Of a DNA stretch of 46,876 bases, positions 1 through 7,515 are shown piece by piece. Source of the stretch: an uncultured Actinobacillus sp. (lineage in GTDB: Bacteria; Pseudomonadota; Gammaproteobacteria; Enterobacterales; Pasteurellaceae); assembly GCF_945915845.1 (NCBI RefSeq), contig NZ_CAMEFX010000014.1, forward strand, positions 1-46,876, read 5' to 3'. Position 1 is the stretch's first letter. Each line of letters opens with the position of its first letter. Under the pieces are notes generated by a model that saw only the letters and a list, made by a program, of their open reading frames with translations, searched no databases and had not been told where the DNA came from. The position numbers and the translations under genes are program-made.

Positions 1-42
1 CAAAGTGCGGTTGAAAATCACGCGGAATTTATTTTTGTTCAT
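1..42 (-). CDS. N-terminus of a type V secreted exoprotein with ESPR signal (partial)
   Basis: The minus strand opens with ATG at 42-40, preceded by an AAGGAA ribosome binding site, and reads MNKNKFRVIFNRTL up to the window edge. This is the pattern of the extended signal peptide region (ESPR) at the start of large autotransporters and TpsA/filamentous-haemagglutinin-type exoproteins, which are exported by the Sec system and then secreted across the outer membrane. Only 14 codons are visible, so the passenger, the class (Va, Vb or Vc) and whether the gene is intact are unknown. A DNA uptake sequence (3-11) is built into the codons for R-T-L. The assignment rests on the ESPR motif alone. Confidence 0.55.
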   Translation of the reverse strand, partial: MNKNKFRVIFNRTL

Positions 43-372
43 GTGCTGTTCCTTATTTAGTTGATTTTAAGGTGAAAATTATATGTCTAAAATGAGTTAA
101 AACGAATACCACACATTAAATGCCGTATAACGCTAAAAATGGAAGCGACAATCTGGTAAGGCACATAATTGATGAAAATAACGCGCTCTTTTTTCCTAAT
201 TTAGGATTCAAATTTATACAGCTTATTTCAAGCTGTTAATCATATTTTCAATATCCTTTCATTTTAATGAAAATCCATATATTCAGCAATCCATTAACTC
301 ACTATTTTTTTTACGTTTAACGGTATGATAAAATCAATTTAATTTTGAACCGCACTTTTTCTTACAGCTATC
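43..372. other. Intergenic gap between the ESPR gene and yvcK
   Basis: This AT-rich 330-bp stretch separates two divergent genes and must contain both promoters. I see no open frame, tRNA or strong hairpin. A DNA uptake sequence lies at 349-357, just before yvcK. No -35/-10 pair is convincing enough to place. Confidence 0.6.
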
Positions 373-1302
373 ATGCAAAATTTGACAACCAATCACTTAG
401 AACAACTTAATCATATCGTCGCCATTGGTGGTGGACATGGATTAGGGCGCGTAATGTCCTCGTTAAGCTTTATGAAAGAGCGCTTAACAGGTATTGTAGC
501 GACCACAGATAACGGTGGTTCAACAGGCAGAATTCGGCATCAACACGGTGGTATTGCTTGGGGGGATTTGCGTAATTGTTTAAATCAAATTATTGCCAAA
601 CCCACTACTGCCTCCAAAGTTTTTGAATATCGATTTGGCGGAAATGGCGAATTAGCCGGGCATAATCTTGGCAATCTTATCCTCAAGGCACTTGAAGATA
701 TGGAAATTCGCCCTACAGAAGCCATTAATCTTATTCGTAACTTTTTACGGGTAAAATCTTTTTTAATTCCCATGTCGGAACAGCCGGTAGATCTCGGTGC
801 GGTTTTGCAATCGAAAGAACGAATTGTGGGCGAAGTAACCATTGATAGTTTAAATGAGCTTCCTATTGAACTCTTTTTGGAACCGAGCGTACGAGCAACA
901 CCTGAAGCTATCCTATCAATCCAGAAAGCGGATGTGATTTTATTCGGACCGGGGAGTTTCTTAACGAGCATCATGCCTACGCTACTGTTACCTGAAATCA
1001 TTGAAGCACTAAAACAAAGCCGTGCTAAAAAAATTTTTATTGATAATCTCGGTATTGAGCATAGCCCGGCTGCTAGTTTGTCTCTTTTAGATCGTATTCA
1101 ATGGATTCATCGAGTGATAGGCCAAGAGATTATTGATGGCATTATTACCCCACCTGAATTTCAACACCTCTCCCAAGAATTAAATATTCCGATTCTTGGT
1201 CATAAACTCAACGCCGATGATGTGGTTTATCGTCATGATCGCGAGCTACTTTGTACGGCTATCAATGAAATGATTGGCAAATTAGGGGCTGTTTGGCTTT
1301 AA
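373..1302 (+). CDS. yvcK: YvcK/CofD-like gluconeogenesis factor family protein
   Basis: The 309-residue protein belongs to the YvcK/YbhK family. In Bacillus its members are needed for growth on gluconeogenic carbon sources and for normal cell-wall synthesis, and they bind UDP-sugars. The fold is related to CofD (2-phospho-L-lactate transferase), but the family is not thought to carry out that reaction. Visible motifs are the glycine-rich nucleotide-binding loop IGGGHGLG (about residues 18-25), TTDNGGSTGRIR near residue 44, and GHNLGNL near residue 95. The length is normal for the family. The ATG at 373 is the only sensible start, although no strong ribosome binding site precedes it. The exact role in Haemophilus is inferred from the family. 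Confidence 0.85.
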   Translation: MQNLTTNHLEQLNHIVAIGGGHGLGRVMSSLSFMKERLTGIVATTDNGGSTGRIRHQHGGIAWGDLRNCLNQIIAKPTTASKVFEYRFGGNGELAGHNLGNLILKALEDMEIRPTEAINLIRNFLRVKSFLIPMSEQPVDLGAVLQSKERIVGEVTIDSLNELPIELFLEPSVRATPEAILSIQKADVILFGPGSFLTSIMPTLLLPEIIEALKQSRAKKIFIDNLGIEHSPAASLSLLDRIQWIHRVIGQEIIDGIITPPEFQHLSQELNIPILGHKLNADDVVYRHDRELLCTAINEMIGKLGAVWL

Positions 1303-1325
1303 GTAAATCCCCCTAAATTTAAGAC

Positions 1326-1354
1326 AAAAAAAAGCGTCTTGGACTGAAGACGCT
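1326..1354 (-). terminator. Rho-independent terminator, minus strand
   Basis: AGCGTCTT (1333-1340) and AAGACGCT (1347-1354) form an 8-bp stem with a 6-nt loop. On the minus strand it is followed by a run of eight T. It lies downstream of rnpB, which already has its own terminator at 1504-1528, so it may serve as a backup or end a separate short transcript. Confidence 0.75.
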
Positions 1355-1405
1355 ACTCGGAAAGCAAATTTTAAGATGACTATTTTTTATAGTTCTCGTT
1401 TTTTA

Positions 1406-1490
1406 TGGGGTCAAGGATATAGAATTCAGTTCCGGCTTGCAAACCCCAATGTTTAATTTTGTGACATGGCGCACAAAATTTTTTATTTTT
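1406..1490 (+). ncRNA. Candidate structured RNA or yvcK 3' end
   Basis: On the plus strand TGGGGT (1406-1411) pairs with ACCCCA (1443-1448). A second hairpin, AATTTTGTG (1455-1463) with CACAAAATT (1472-1480), follows and runs directly into TTTTATTTTT (1481-1490), the form of an intrinsic terminator. No open frame explains the stretch. It could be the end of the yvcK mRNA or a small RNA of its own. The terminator hairpin also reads as a CRP-like palindrome (TGTGA-N6-GCACA, 1460-1475), so a DNA-level role cannot be excluded. Confidence 0.3.
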
Positions 1491-1503
1491 CCTTGTTTTC
1501 AAT

Positions 1504-1528
1504 AAAAAAGCAGACAAAATTGCCTGCT
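1504..1528 (-). terminator. rnpB terminator
   Basis: AGCAG (1509-1513) and CTGCT (1524-1528) pair across a short loop. On the minus strand the hairpin is followed by a T run, 12 nt beyond the mature 3' end of RNase P RNA. Confidence 0.8.
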
Positions 1529-1539
1529 TAATTAAATTT

Positions 1540-1934
<395 letters not shown>

Positions 1935-1940
1935 GCGCGT

Positions 1941-1946
1941 AGTATA
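1941..1946 (-). promoter_or_regulatory. rnpB promoter -10 box
   Basis: TATACT on the minus strand lies 7 nt before the predicted first nucleotide of RNase P RNA. No good -35 hexamer is visible at 17 bp. Confidence 0.5.
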
Positions 1947-2029
1947 GCGGAATTTTAACTAGAGTGAAACAAAAACATCAGTTAAAATAACCGCACTTGA
2001 GCCTATTTTTATGAAAAAAGGAGGGACTT

Positions 2030-2965
2030 ATGGATTACTTGCAAAATGCACGTGACACATTAAAAATTGAAGAACAAGCACTGGCGAAAATGTGTCAAAA
2101 TTTAGACCGCACTTTTGATGCCGTCATCGAGCTTATTTTAGATTGCAAAGGTCGTGTCGCCATTAGTGGCGTAGGCAAATCAGGGTTAATTGGTAAAAAA
2201 ATTGTTGCCAGCCTCGCCTCAACAGGCACTCCCAGTTTCTTTTTACATCCCACAGAAGCCTTCCATGGCGATTTAGGGATGTTAAAACCGATAGATGTAG
2301 TGATATTAATTTCCTACAGTGGCGAAAGTGATGAAGTCAATAAACTTATTCCTAGCCTAAAAAATTTCGGCAATAAAATCATTGCATTAACCAGTAACCC
2401 TCATTCAACGCTTGGTAGACATGCAGATTTCATCTTAGATATCTCCGTGGAACGTGAAGCCTGTCCAAACAATCTTGCGCCAACCACTTCTGCTTTAGTT
2501 ACCCTTGCCCTAGGGGATGCATTAACTGTGGCGTTGATTCATGCGCGTAATTTCAAACCTATCGATTTTGCTAAATTCCACCCCGGTGGATCTTTGGGGC
2601 GCCGTTTACTTTGCCGTGTTAAAGATCAAATGCAAACTCGCTTACCTATTGCCGCACCGTCTCTGGGTTTTACTGACTGTTTAACCGTCATGAATGAAGG
2701 ACGAATGGGCGTCGCGTTGGTCATGGAAAATAATCAATTACAAGGAATTATTACCGATGGCGATATACGTAGAGCATTAACCAAAAACGGCGCAGAAACC
2801 CTAACGAAAACTGCCCAAGATTTGATGACCAGACATCCCAAAACTATTAATCAAAATGAATTCTTATCTCATGCTGAAAGCTTTATGAAAGAGAAAAAAA
2901 TTCACTCATTAATTGCGGTCGATGATCAAAATCAAGTGGTCGGATTAATCGAATTTTCATCTTAG
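2030..2965 (+). CDS. kdsD: D-arabinose 5-phosphate isomerase
   Basis: KdsD converts D-ribulose 5-phosphate to D-arabinose 5-phosphate, the first dedicated step toward KDO, the sugar linking lipid A to the rest of the lipooligosaccharide. The 311-residue protein has an N-terminal SIS (sugar isomerase) domain (about 35-170, with the loop SGVGKSG near residue 47 and STGTPSFFLHPTEAFHGDLG following). Two CBS domains fill residues 203 to the end, including the ITDGDIRRAL motif. Family length and layout match KpsF/GutQ/KdsD. The start is fixed by AGGAGGGA seven bases upstream. It is followed after 8 bp by kdsC, so the two genes form an operon for KDO synthesis. An uptake sequence (2106-2114) lies inside the gene. 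Confidence 0.93.
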   Translation: MDYLQNARDTLKIEEQALAKMCQNLDRTFDAVIELILDCKGRVAISGVGKSGLIGKKIVASLASTGTPSFFLHPTEAFHGDLGMLKPIDVVILISYSGESDEVNKLIPSLKNFGNKIIALTSNPHSTLGRHADFILDISVEREACPNNLAPTTSALVTLALGDALTVALIHARNFKPIDFAKFHPGGSLGRRLLCRVKDQMQTRLPIAAPSLGFTDCLTVMNEGRMGVALVMENNQLQGIITDGDIRRALTKNGAETLTKTAQDLMTRHPKTINQNEFLSHAESFMKEKKIHSLIAVDDQNQVVGLIEFSS

Positions 2966-2973
2966 GAATCAAC

Positions 2974-3516
2974 ATGCAAGAAAAACTTCAAAAAATTAAA
3001 TTCGTTATTACCGATGTGGATGGCGTACTGACAGATGGCTTATTGCATTATGATGCCAACGGTGAAGCCCTTAAAAGTTTCCATGTTCGTGATGGATTAG
3101 GTATTCGTATGCTTATGGAACATGGGATACAAGTAGCAGTGTTGTCTGGACGCAGCTCCCCCATCCTGCAAAAACGCATCGATGATCTTGGCATAAAACT
3201 GGCGTATCTTGGCAAACTTGAAAAAGAAAGTGCTTGTTTCGATCTTATCCGTCAAGCGGGTGTGACACCGGAAGAAACCGCATACATTGGCGATGATAGT
3301 GTAGATCTTCCCGCTTTTGCCGTTTGTGGTTTGGCTTTTGCCGTCAATGATGCCCCTATTTACGTACAAAATAATGCGGATTACGTTCTCACACAAGCCG
3401 GGGGCAACGGTGCATTTCGAGAAATGTCTGACATGATATTACAAGCACAAGGAAAAATGGAAAGTTTTTCAACAGCTAAGGGATTTTTGAAAACTGTGAT
3501 TAATATGGCGCAATAA
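2974..3516 (+). CDS. kdsC: 3-deoxy-D-manno-octulosonate 8-phosphate phosphatase
   Basis: KdsC removes phosphate from KDO-8-phosphate to give free KDO for activation by KdsB. It is a small HAD-family phosphatase that lacks a cap domain and works as a tetramer. The 180-residue length is typical. Motif I is DVDGVLTDG with the catalytic aspartates at D14 and D16, motif II is the serine/glycine-rich LSGRSS, and motif IV is GDDSVDLPAF. It lies 8 bp after kdsD in the same operon, and a bidirectional hairpin made of two uptake sequences ends the unit. The lpt genes that often follow kdsC in enteric bacteria are not present here. Confidence 0.94.
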   Translation: MQEKLQKIKFVITDVDGVLTDGLLHYDANGEALKSFHVRDGLGIRMLMEHGIQVAVLSGRSSPILQKRIDDLGIKLAYLGKLEKESACFDLIRQAGVTPEETAYIGDDSVDLPAFAVCGLAFAVNDAPIYVQNNADYVLTQAGGNGAFREMSDMILQAQGKMESFSTAKGFLKTVINMAQ

Positions 3517-3546
3517 TTGCTATTTTAAGTTGCAACAATCAGGTTC

Positions 3547-3584
3547 AAGTGCGGTTAAATTCTCTCAAGATTTTAACCGCGCTT
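3547..3584. terminator. Bidirectional terminator made of an inverted uptake-sequence pair
   Basis: AAGTGCGGTTAAA (3547-3559) and TTTAACCGCGCTT (3572-3584) form a 13-bp stem with one G-U pair. The stem lies between the convergent genes kdsC and fruR. One arm is a perfect uptake sequence and the other differs by one base. Confidence 0.75.
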
Positions 3585-3594
3585 TCTTCTCAAC

Positions 3595-4581
3595 TTACCA
3601 ACGATAATGATGAATTTGTCGAATCAACTTTTCAGGAATCACCGTTGTTTTGGCTTTTTTAGCTGGAATCGCTAATTCAAATAATGCCTGCGCGATAATA
3701 TGATGATCTTGTACGCTACACACAACCGGGTTCGCCAATAAATCCACTAATTCATTTTTACCAAATGTCGCAAAAACAATCTTCTCTGGGATGGATTTGT
3801 GTTTTTTCAAGAATACCTCTAACACCCCTTGTAGTAAGGTCAATGAGGTGGTGTAAATGGCATCAGGTAAAGGCGATGTCTCTAACCAAGCTTCAAAAGC
3901 AGCGGCTGCCTTATCTTTCTTAAACTCATCGGAATATAAAAAGTGAACATGCTCTGTGGAATGATTTTTTAATGCTTCTCTAAACCCCATTTCCCGTTCT
4001 TTACTCACAACAAGCTCAGGCACCGCCCCAAAAAATAAAATATTATTGTAAGATTGACGTGCCAATAAATTAATCCCTAAATGACAAGCATCTCGGATAT
4101 CATTTGCCAACAAATTTTTCACACCTTCCGTATGAAGACGGCGGTCAAAACCAATCACAGGTACATTCTGATGCGTAAGATAAAAATCATTTTCCGTTGG
4201 CAAACAAGTGGATACAATCAACGCATCCACTTGACGTTGAAACAGATGTTTAGCACATTCCATTTCATTTTGAGCCTTGTCATTTGAACAGGTAATTAAT
4301 AATTGATAGCCCTTTTCGCGACAATGATTTTCCAATAGGTTAACAATCTTGGCATAACTAATATTGGCAAAATCAGGAATAATCATACCTATCGTATGAC
4401 TACGTCCTACACGTAAACCTGCTGCCATAGCATTGGGTTTAAAGTCATATTTATCAATCAATGCTTGTACGCGTTCAATGGTACGATCACTTACTCTATA
4501 TTCTTTTGCTTTGCCATTTAAAACATAACTTGCTGTCGTTCTCGACACGCCTGCTAGTTTGGCAAGTTCTTCTAATTTCAT
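3595..4581 (-). CDS. fruR: Fructose repressor / catabolite repressor-activator, LacI family
   Basis: A 328-residue LacI/GalR-family transcription factor. Residues 1-25 (MKLEELAKLAGVSRTTASYV) form the helix-turn-helix, followed by the hinge region with NAMAAGLR, then a periplasmic-binding-protein-like effector domain. The N-terminus and the string VSDRTIERV closely match FruR/Cra of enteric bacteria, which is released from DNA by fructose 1-phosphate or fructose 1,6-bisphosphate. In Pasteurellaceae the regulon may be small. Two FruR-like operators precede fruB at the far end of this window (44337-44380), which is the most likely target. No operator is evident at its own promoter. It is convergent with kdsC and transcribed alone. 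Confidence 0.85.
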   Translation of the reverse strand: MKLEELAKLAGVSRTTASYVLNGKAKEYRVSDRTIERVQALIDKYDFKPNAMAAGLRVGRSHTIGMIIPDFANISYAKIVNLLENHCREKGYQLLITCSNDKAQNEMECAKHLFQRQVDALIVSTCLPTENDFYLTHQNVPVIGFDRRLHTEGVKNLLANDIRDACHLGINLLARQSYNNILFFGAVPELVVSKEREMGFREALKNHSTEHVHFLYSDEFKKDKAAAAFEAWLETSPLPDAIYTTSLTLLQGVLEVFLKKHKSIPEKIVFATFGKNELVDLLANPVVCSVQDHHIIAQALFELAIPAKKAKTTVIPEKLIRQIHHYRW

Positions 4582-4805
4582 AATAAGTCCTTTAAAAATA
4601 TATCTGTTACTTGCTGAACCGAGTATAGCATTGTCTTTTTTCTACTTCAGAAAGAATAGTGAAATCTGAGAACTTGATCACAAAAAAACATCAACTTTTC
4701 ACCGCGCTTTCCATAAGTCTAAAAGAAAAATTTTTAACGAACCCAAAATCTCTTTTAGCTATAACAACTTACTTTCTGTCAATAATCAGAGCACAAATTT
4801 ATTAC

Positions 4806-4834
4806 TTGAAAAATCCCATTTTTTACCTTATCTT
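4806..4834 (+). promoter_or_regulatory. Candidate nrdA promoter
   Basis: TTGAAA (4806-4811) and TATCTT (4829-4834) are separated by exactly 17 bp and point toward nrdA. If used, transcription starts near 4841. The leader would then be about 327 nt long and would contain the whole MITE. Both hexamers match the sigma-70 consensus in four of six positions or better. The rest of the 4582-4805 gap shows no gene or strong structure. Confidence 0.5.
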
Positions 4835-4838
4835 GTGC
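4823..4838 (+). promoter_or_regulatory. Candidate NrdR box 1
   Basis: TTACCTTATCTTGTGC fits the NrdR consensus acaCwAtATaTwGtgt at about 10 of 16 positions and overlaps the -10 box. Its centre lies 31 bp from the second candidate box, the spacing expected of NrdR box pairs on one face of the helix. The match is weak by itself and gains support from the spacing. Confidence 0.35.
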
Positions 4839-4853
4839 CAGTTTTAATTTTCC

Positions 4854-4869
4854 ACCCCATATATAGGGT
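4854..4869 (+). promoter_or_regulatory. Candidate NrdR box 2, interrupted by the MITE
   Basis: ACCCCATATATAGGGT fits the NrdR consensus at 13 of 16 positions. The last four bases belong to the MITE end. Removing the MITE and one copy of its TA target duplication restores ACCCCATATATAGTGT (14 of 16). NrdR represses ribonucleotide reductase genes when dATP is high. Confidence 0.45.
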
Positions 4870-5132
4870 CTGTTTATCTTTCAATAAAAAGCTGCGTTGT
4901 CGCCTAAAAAAGCCATCGGCTAGGCGTAAAACGCAGTTAATAGCAGGACTATTTACAAGTTTTACAACAACGACGATGGCTTTTTTAGGCACAACCCGAA
5001 GGGGCGGGCTTCTTTTTTGCCCACTCTGTGTTAAAAAAACTTTGTTTAGAATGACTAAACGGCAGTTTTTTTGCCTTGATTGGGCAAAAAATAAGCTCCG
5101 CCGCAGCCTTTTATTGAAAGATAAACAGACCC
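4866..5132. mobile_element. 267-bp MITE with TA target-site duplication
   Basis: The element begins GGGTCTGTTTATCTTTCAAT and ends in the inverted copy. The terminal inverted repeats are 31 bp long with one mismatch (4866-4896 and 5102-5132). TA flanks both sides (4864-4865 and 5133-5134). Inside, GCCTAAAAAAGCCATCG (4902-4918) pairs perfectly with 4974-4990, and a second nested inverted repeat surrounds GGGCTTCTTTTTTGCCC. No transposase is encoded; open frames through it are artefacts of the repeats. TA duplication is typical of elements moved by IS630/Tc1-mariner-type transposases, but the parent family is not identified here. It lies only 35 bp before the nrdA start codon. Confidence 0.8.
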
Positions 5133-5167
5133 TAGTGTTAAACCAAAGTAATTCATAGGCAAACAAT

Positions 5168-7438
5168 ATGAATAAAGCATTGATGGTCACCAAACGTGAC
5201 GGACAACTTGAACCCATCGATTTAGATAAAATTCACCGTGTTATTACATGGGCTGCGGAAGGATTAGATAATGTGTCAGTTTCGCAAGTGGAATTGCGTT
5301 CACACATTCAATTCTACGAAGGTATTCGTACTTCGGATATTCATGAAACAATCATTAAAGCAGCCGCTGATCTGATTAGTAAAGACGCGCCAGATTATCA
5401 ATATTTAGCCGCTCGTTTGGCAATCTTTCATTTGCGCAAAAAAGCCTATGGTCAATTTGAGCCGCCACGCCTTTATGAACAAGTAAAAAAATTAGTTCGT
5501 ATGGGAAAATATGATGAGTCTCTCTTAACAGACTACTCGCGTGAAGAATGGGAAGAAATGAATGATTTCTTAGACCATTGGCGCGATATGACTTTCTCTT
5601 ATGCGGCAGTAAAACAGCTTGAAGGGAAATATTTGGTACAAAACCGCGTCACCGGTGAAATTTATGAATCTGCTCAATTCTTATATTTATTAGTGGCGGC
5701 AAGTTTATTCTCGAAATACCCGAAAGAAACGCGTTTAGATTATATTCGCCGTTTCTATGACGCAACCTCAACCTTTAAAATTTCATTGCCAACACCGATT
5801 ATGGCCGGTGTACGTACGCCTACACGCCAATTTAGTTCATGCGTATTAATCGAATGTGGCGATAGCTTAGATTCAATCAATGCTACTGCATCAGCAATTG
5901 TGAAATATGTTTCTCAACGCGCGGGTATTGGCGTGAATGCTGGGGCGATCCGCGCTTTAGGTAGCCCTATTCGTGGCGGTGAGGCTTTCCATACAGGTTG
6001 TATTCCATTCTACAAATATTTCCAAACTGCCGTTAAATCTTGTTCACAAGGTGGCGTACGTGGTGGTGCTGCCACAGTTTACTATCCGCTTTGGCACTTA
6101 GAAGTAGAAAGCCTGTTAGTATTAAAAAATAACCGTGGCGTAGAAGATAACCGTGTTCGTCATATGGACTATGGTGTTCAATTAAATAAATTAATGTATC
6201 AACGCTTAATTAAAGGCGGTGACATTACCTTATTTAGCCCATCTGATGTACCGGGGTTATATGAAGCATTCTTTGCTGACCAAGAAAAATTTGAACAACT
6301 TTATGAACAATATGAACAAGATCCGGCTATTCGCAAACGCACAGTCAAAGCCGTAGAGTTATTCTCATTATTAATGCAAGAACGCGCTTCAACAGGTCGA
6401 ATTTATATTCATAACGTGGATCATACGAATACCCATTCGCCATTTGATCCTGCAGTGGCACCTGTTCGTCAATCAAACCTTTGCTTGGAAATTGCTTTAC
6501 CAACCAAACCATTAACACATTTCCACGATGAAAATGGTGAAATTGCATTATGTACACTTTCTGCTTTCAACTTAGGTAAAATTGAAAATCTTGATGAATT
6601 AGAAGAATTAGCCGATCTTGCTGTTCGTGCGTTGGATGCTTTATTAGACTATCAAGACTACCCTGTTGCTGCAGCTCGCCGTAGTTCATTAGGTCGCCGT
6701 TCATTAGGTATTGGTGTCATTAACTATGCCTATTATTTAGCAAAAAATAACGTTCGTTATTCTAATGGTAGTGCCAATAACTTAACGCACCGTACCTTTG
6801 AAGCAATTCAATACTACTTGCTCAAAGCCTCAATGAATTTGGCCAAAGAGTTAGGTCCTTGCGAATTTTTCAATGAAACGCGTTATTCACAAGGTATTTT
6901 ACCGATTGATAACTACAAAAAAGATATTGACAGCATTACCAGCGAACCGCTTCATTACGATTGGGAAACCTTACGCGAAGAAATTAAAACCTACGGCTTA
7001 CGTAACTCTACATTAACCGCGCTCATGCCATCAGAAACATCTTCGCAAATTTCTAATGCAACCAATGGTATTGAGCCACCACGTGGTCATATTAGCGTAA
7101 AAGCCTCAAAAGACGGTATTTTAAAACAAGTGGTACCAGACTACGAAACCCTAGGCGAAAACTACGAATTATTGTGGGATATGCCAAATATGGATGGTTA
7201 TTTACATCTTGTGGGTATTATGCAGAAATTCGTTGACCAATCGATTTCTGCTAACACTAACTACGATCCACAACGTTTTGAAGAGGGTAAAGTACCAATG
7301 AAAGTCTTATTAAAAGACTTATTAACCGCTTATAAATTCGGTTTAAAAACGCTTTACTATCAAAACACCCGTGATGGTGCCGATGATGCACAAGAAGATA
7401 TGGATGACGGTTGCGCAGGCGGTGCTTGTAAAATCTAA
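5168..7438 (+). CDS. nrdA: Class Ia ribonucleoside-diphosphate reductase, alpha subunit
   Basis: NrdA is the large catalytic subunit of aerobic ribonucleotide reductase, which makes dNDPs from NDPs using a radical supplied by NrdB. The 756-residue length is standard. An N-terminal ATP-cone (about 5-95) senses dATP/ATP. The substrate-site cysteine lies in SSCVLIECGDS (near residue 225) and the active-site strand contains NLCLEIALPTKP. The C-terminus ends CAGGACKI, carrying the CxxxC pair that exchanges electrons with thioredoxin or glutaredoxin. The ATG at 5168 gives the family's usual N-terminus MNKALMVTKRDGQ, although the ribosome binding site is weak. nrdB, normally next in the operon, is absent: a terminator and an unrelated minus-strand gene follow. 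Confidence 0.97.
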   Translation: MNKALMVTKRDGQLEPIDLDKIHRVITWAAEGLDNVSVSQVELRSHIQFYEGIRTSDIHETIIKAAADLISKDAPDYQYLAARLAIFHLRKKAYGQFEPPRLYEQVKKLVRMGKYDESLLTDYSREEWEEMNDFLDHWRDMTFSYAAVKQLEGKYLVQNRVTGEIYESAQFLYLLVAASLFSKYPKETRLDYIRRFYDATSTFKISLPTPIMAGVRTPTRQFSSCVLIECGDSLDSINATASAIVKYVSQRAGIGVNAGAIRALGSPIRGGEAFHTGCIPFYKYFQTAVKSCSQGGVRGGAATVYYPLWHLEVESLLVLKNNRGVEDNRVRHMDYGVQLNKLMYQRLIKGGDITLFSPSDVPGLYEAFFADQEKFEQLYEQYEQDPAIRKRTVKAVELFSLLMQERASTGRIYIHNVDHTNTHSPFDPAVAPVRQSNLCLEIALPTKPLTHFHDENGEIALCTLSAFNLGKIENLDELEELADLAVRALDALLDYQDYPVAAARRSSLGRRSLGIGVINYAYYLAKNNVRYSNGSANNLTHRTFEAIQYYLLKASMNLAKELGPCEFFNETRYSQGILPIDNYKKDIDSITSEPLHYDWETLREEIKTYGLRNSTLTALMPSETSSQISNATNGIEPPRGHISVKASKDGILKQVVPDYETLGENYELLWDMPNMDGYLHLVGIMQKFVDQSISANTNYDPQRFEEGKVPMKVLLKDLLTAYKFGLKTLYYQNTRDGADDAQEDMDDGCAGGACKI

Positions 7439-7453
7439 TCACTAAATAATGAA

Positions 7454-7494
7454 AATAACCCTGTACAAATCAGATTGTGCAGGGTTATTTTTTT
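7454..7494. terminator. Bidirectional terminator between nrdA and the PTS gene
   Basis: AATAACCCTGTACA (7454-7467) pairs with TGTGCAGGGTTATT (7476-7489), a 14-bp stem with one G-U pair. Seven T follow on the plus strand and an A-rich flank lies on the other side. It ends nrdA directly, with no second gene in the operon. Confidence 0.85.
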
Positions 7495-7515
7495 ATCGAG
7501 ATAACGAATATAAAA

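Noticed and set aside
1460-1475. CRP-like site TGTGA-N6-GCACA
   Set aside because: It coincides with a hairpin followed by a T tail and has no promoter nearby; a terminator is the simpler reading.
4828-5217. Open frames of 107 and 129 residues across the nrdA leader
   Set aside because: They run through the MITE inverted repeats, and the protein ends mirror each other, so they are artefacts of the repeats.
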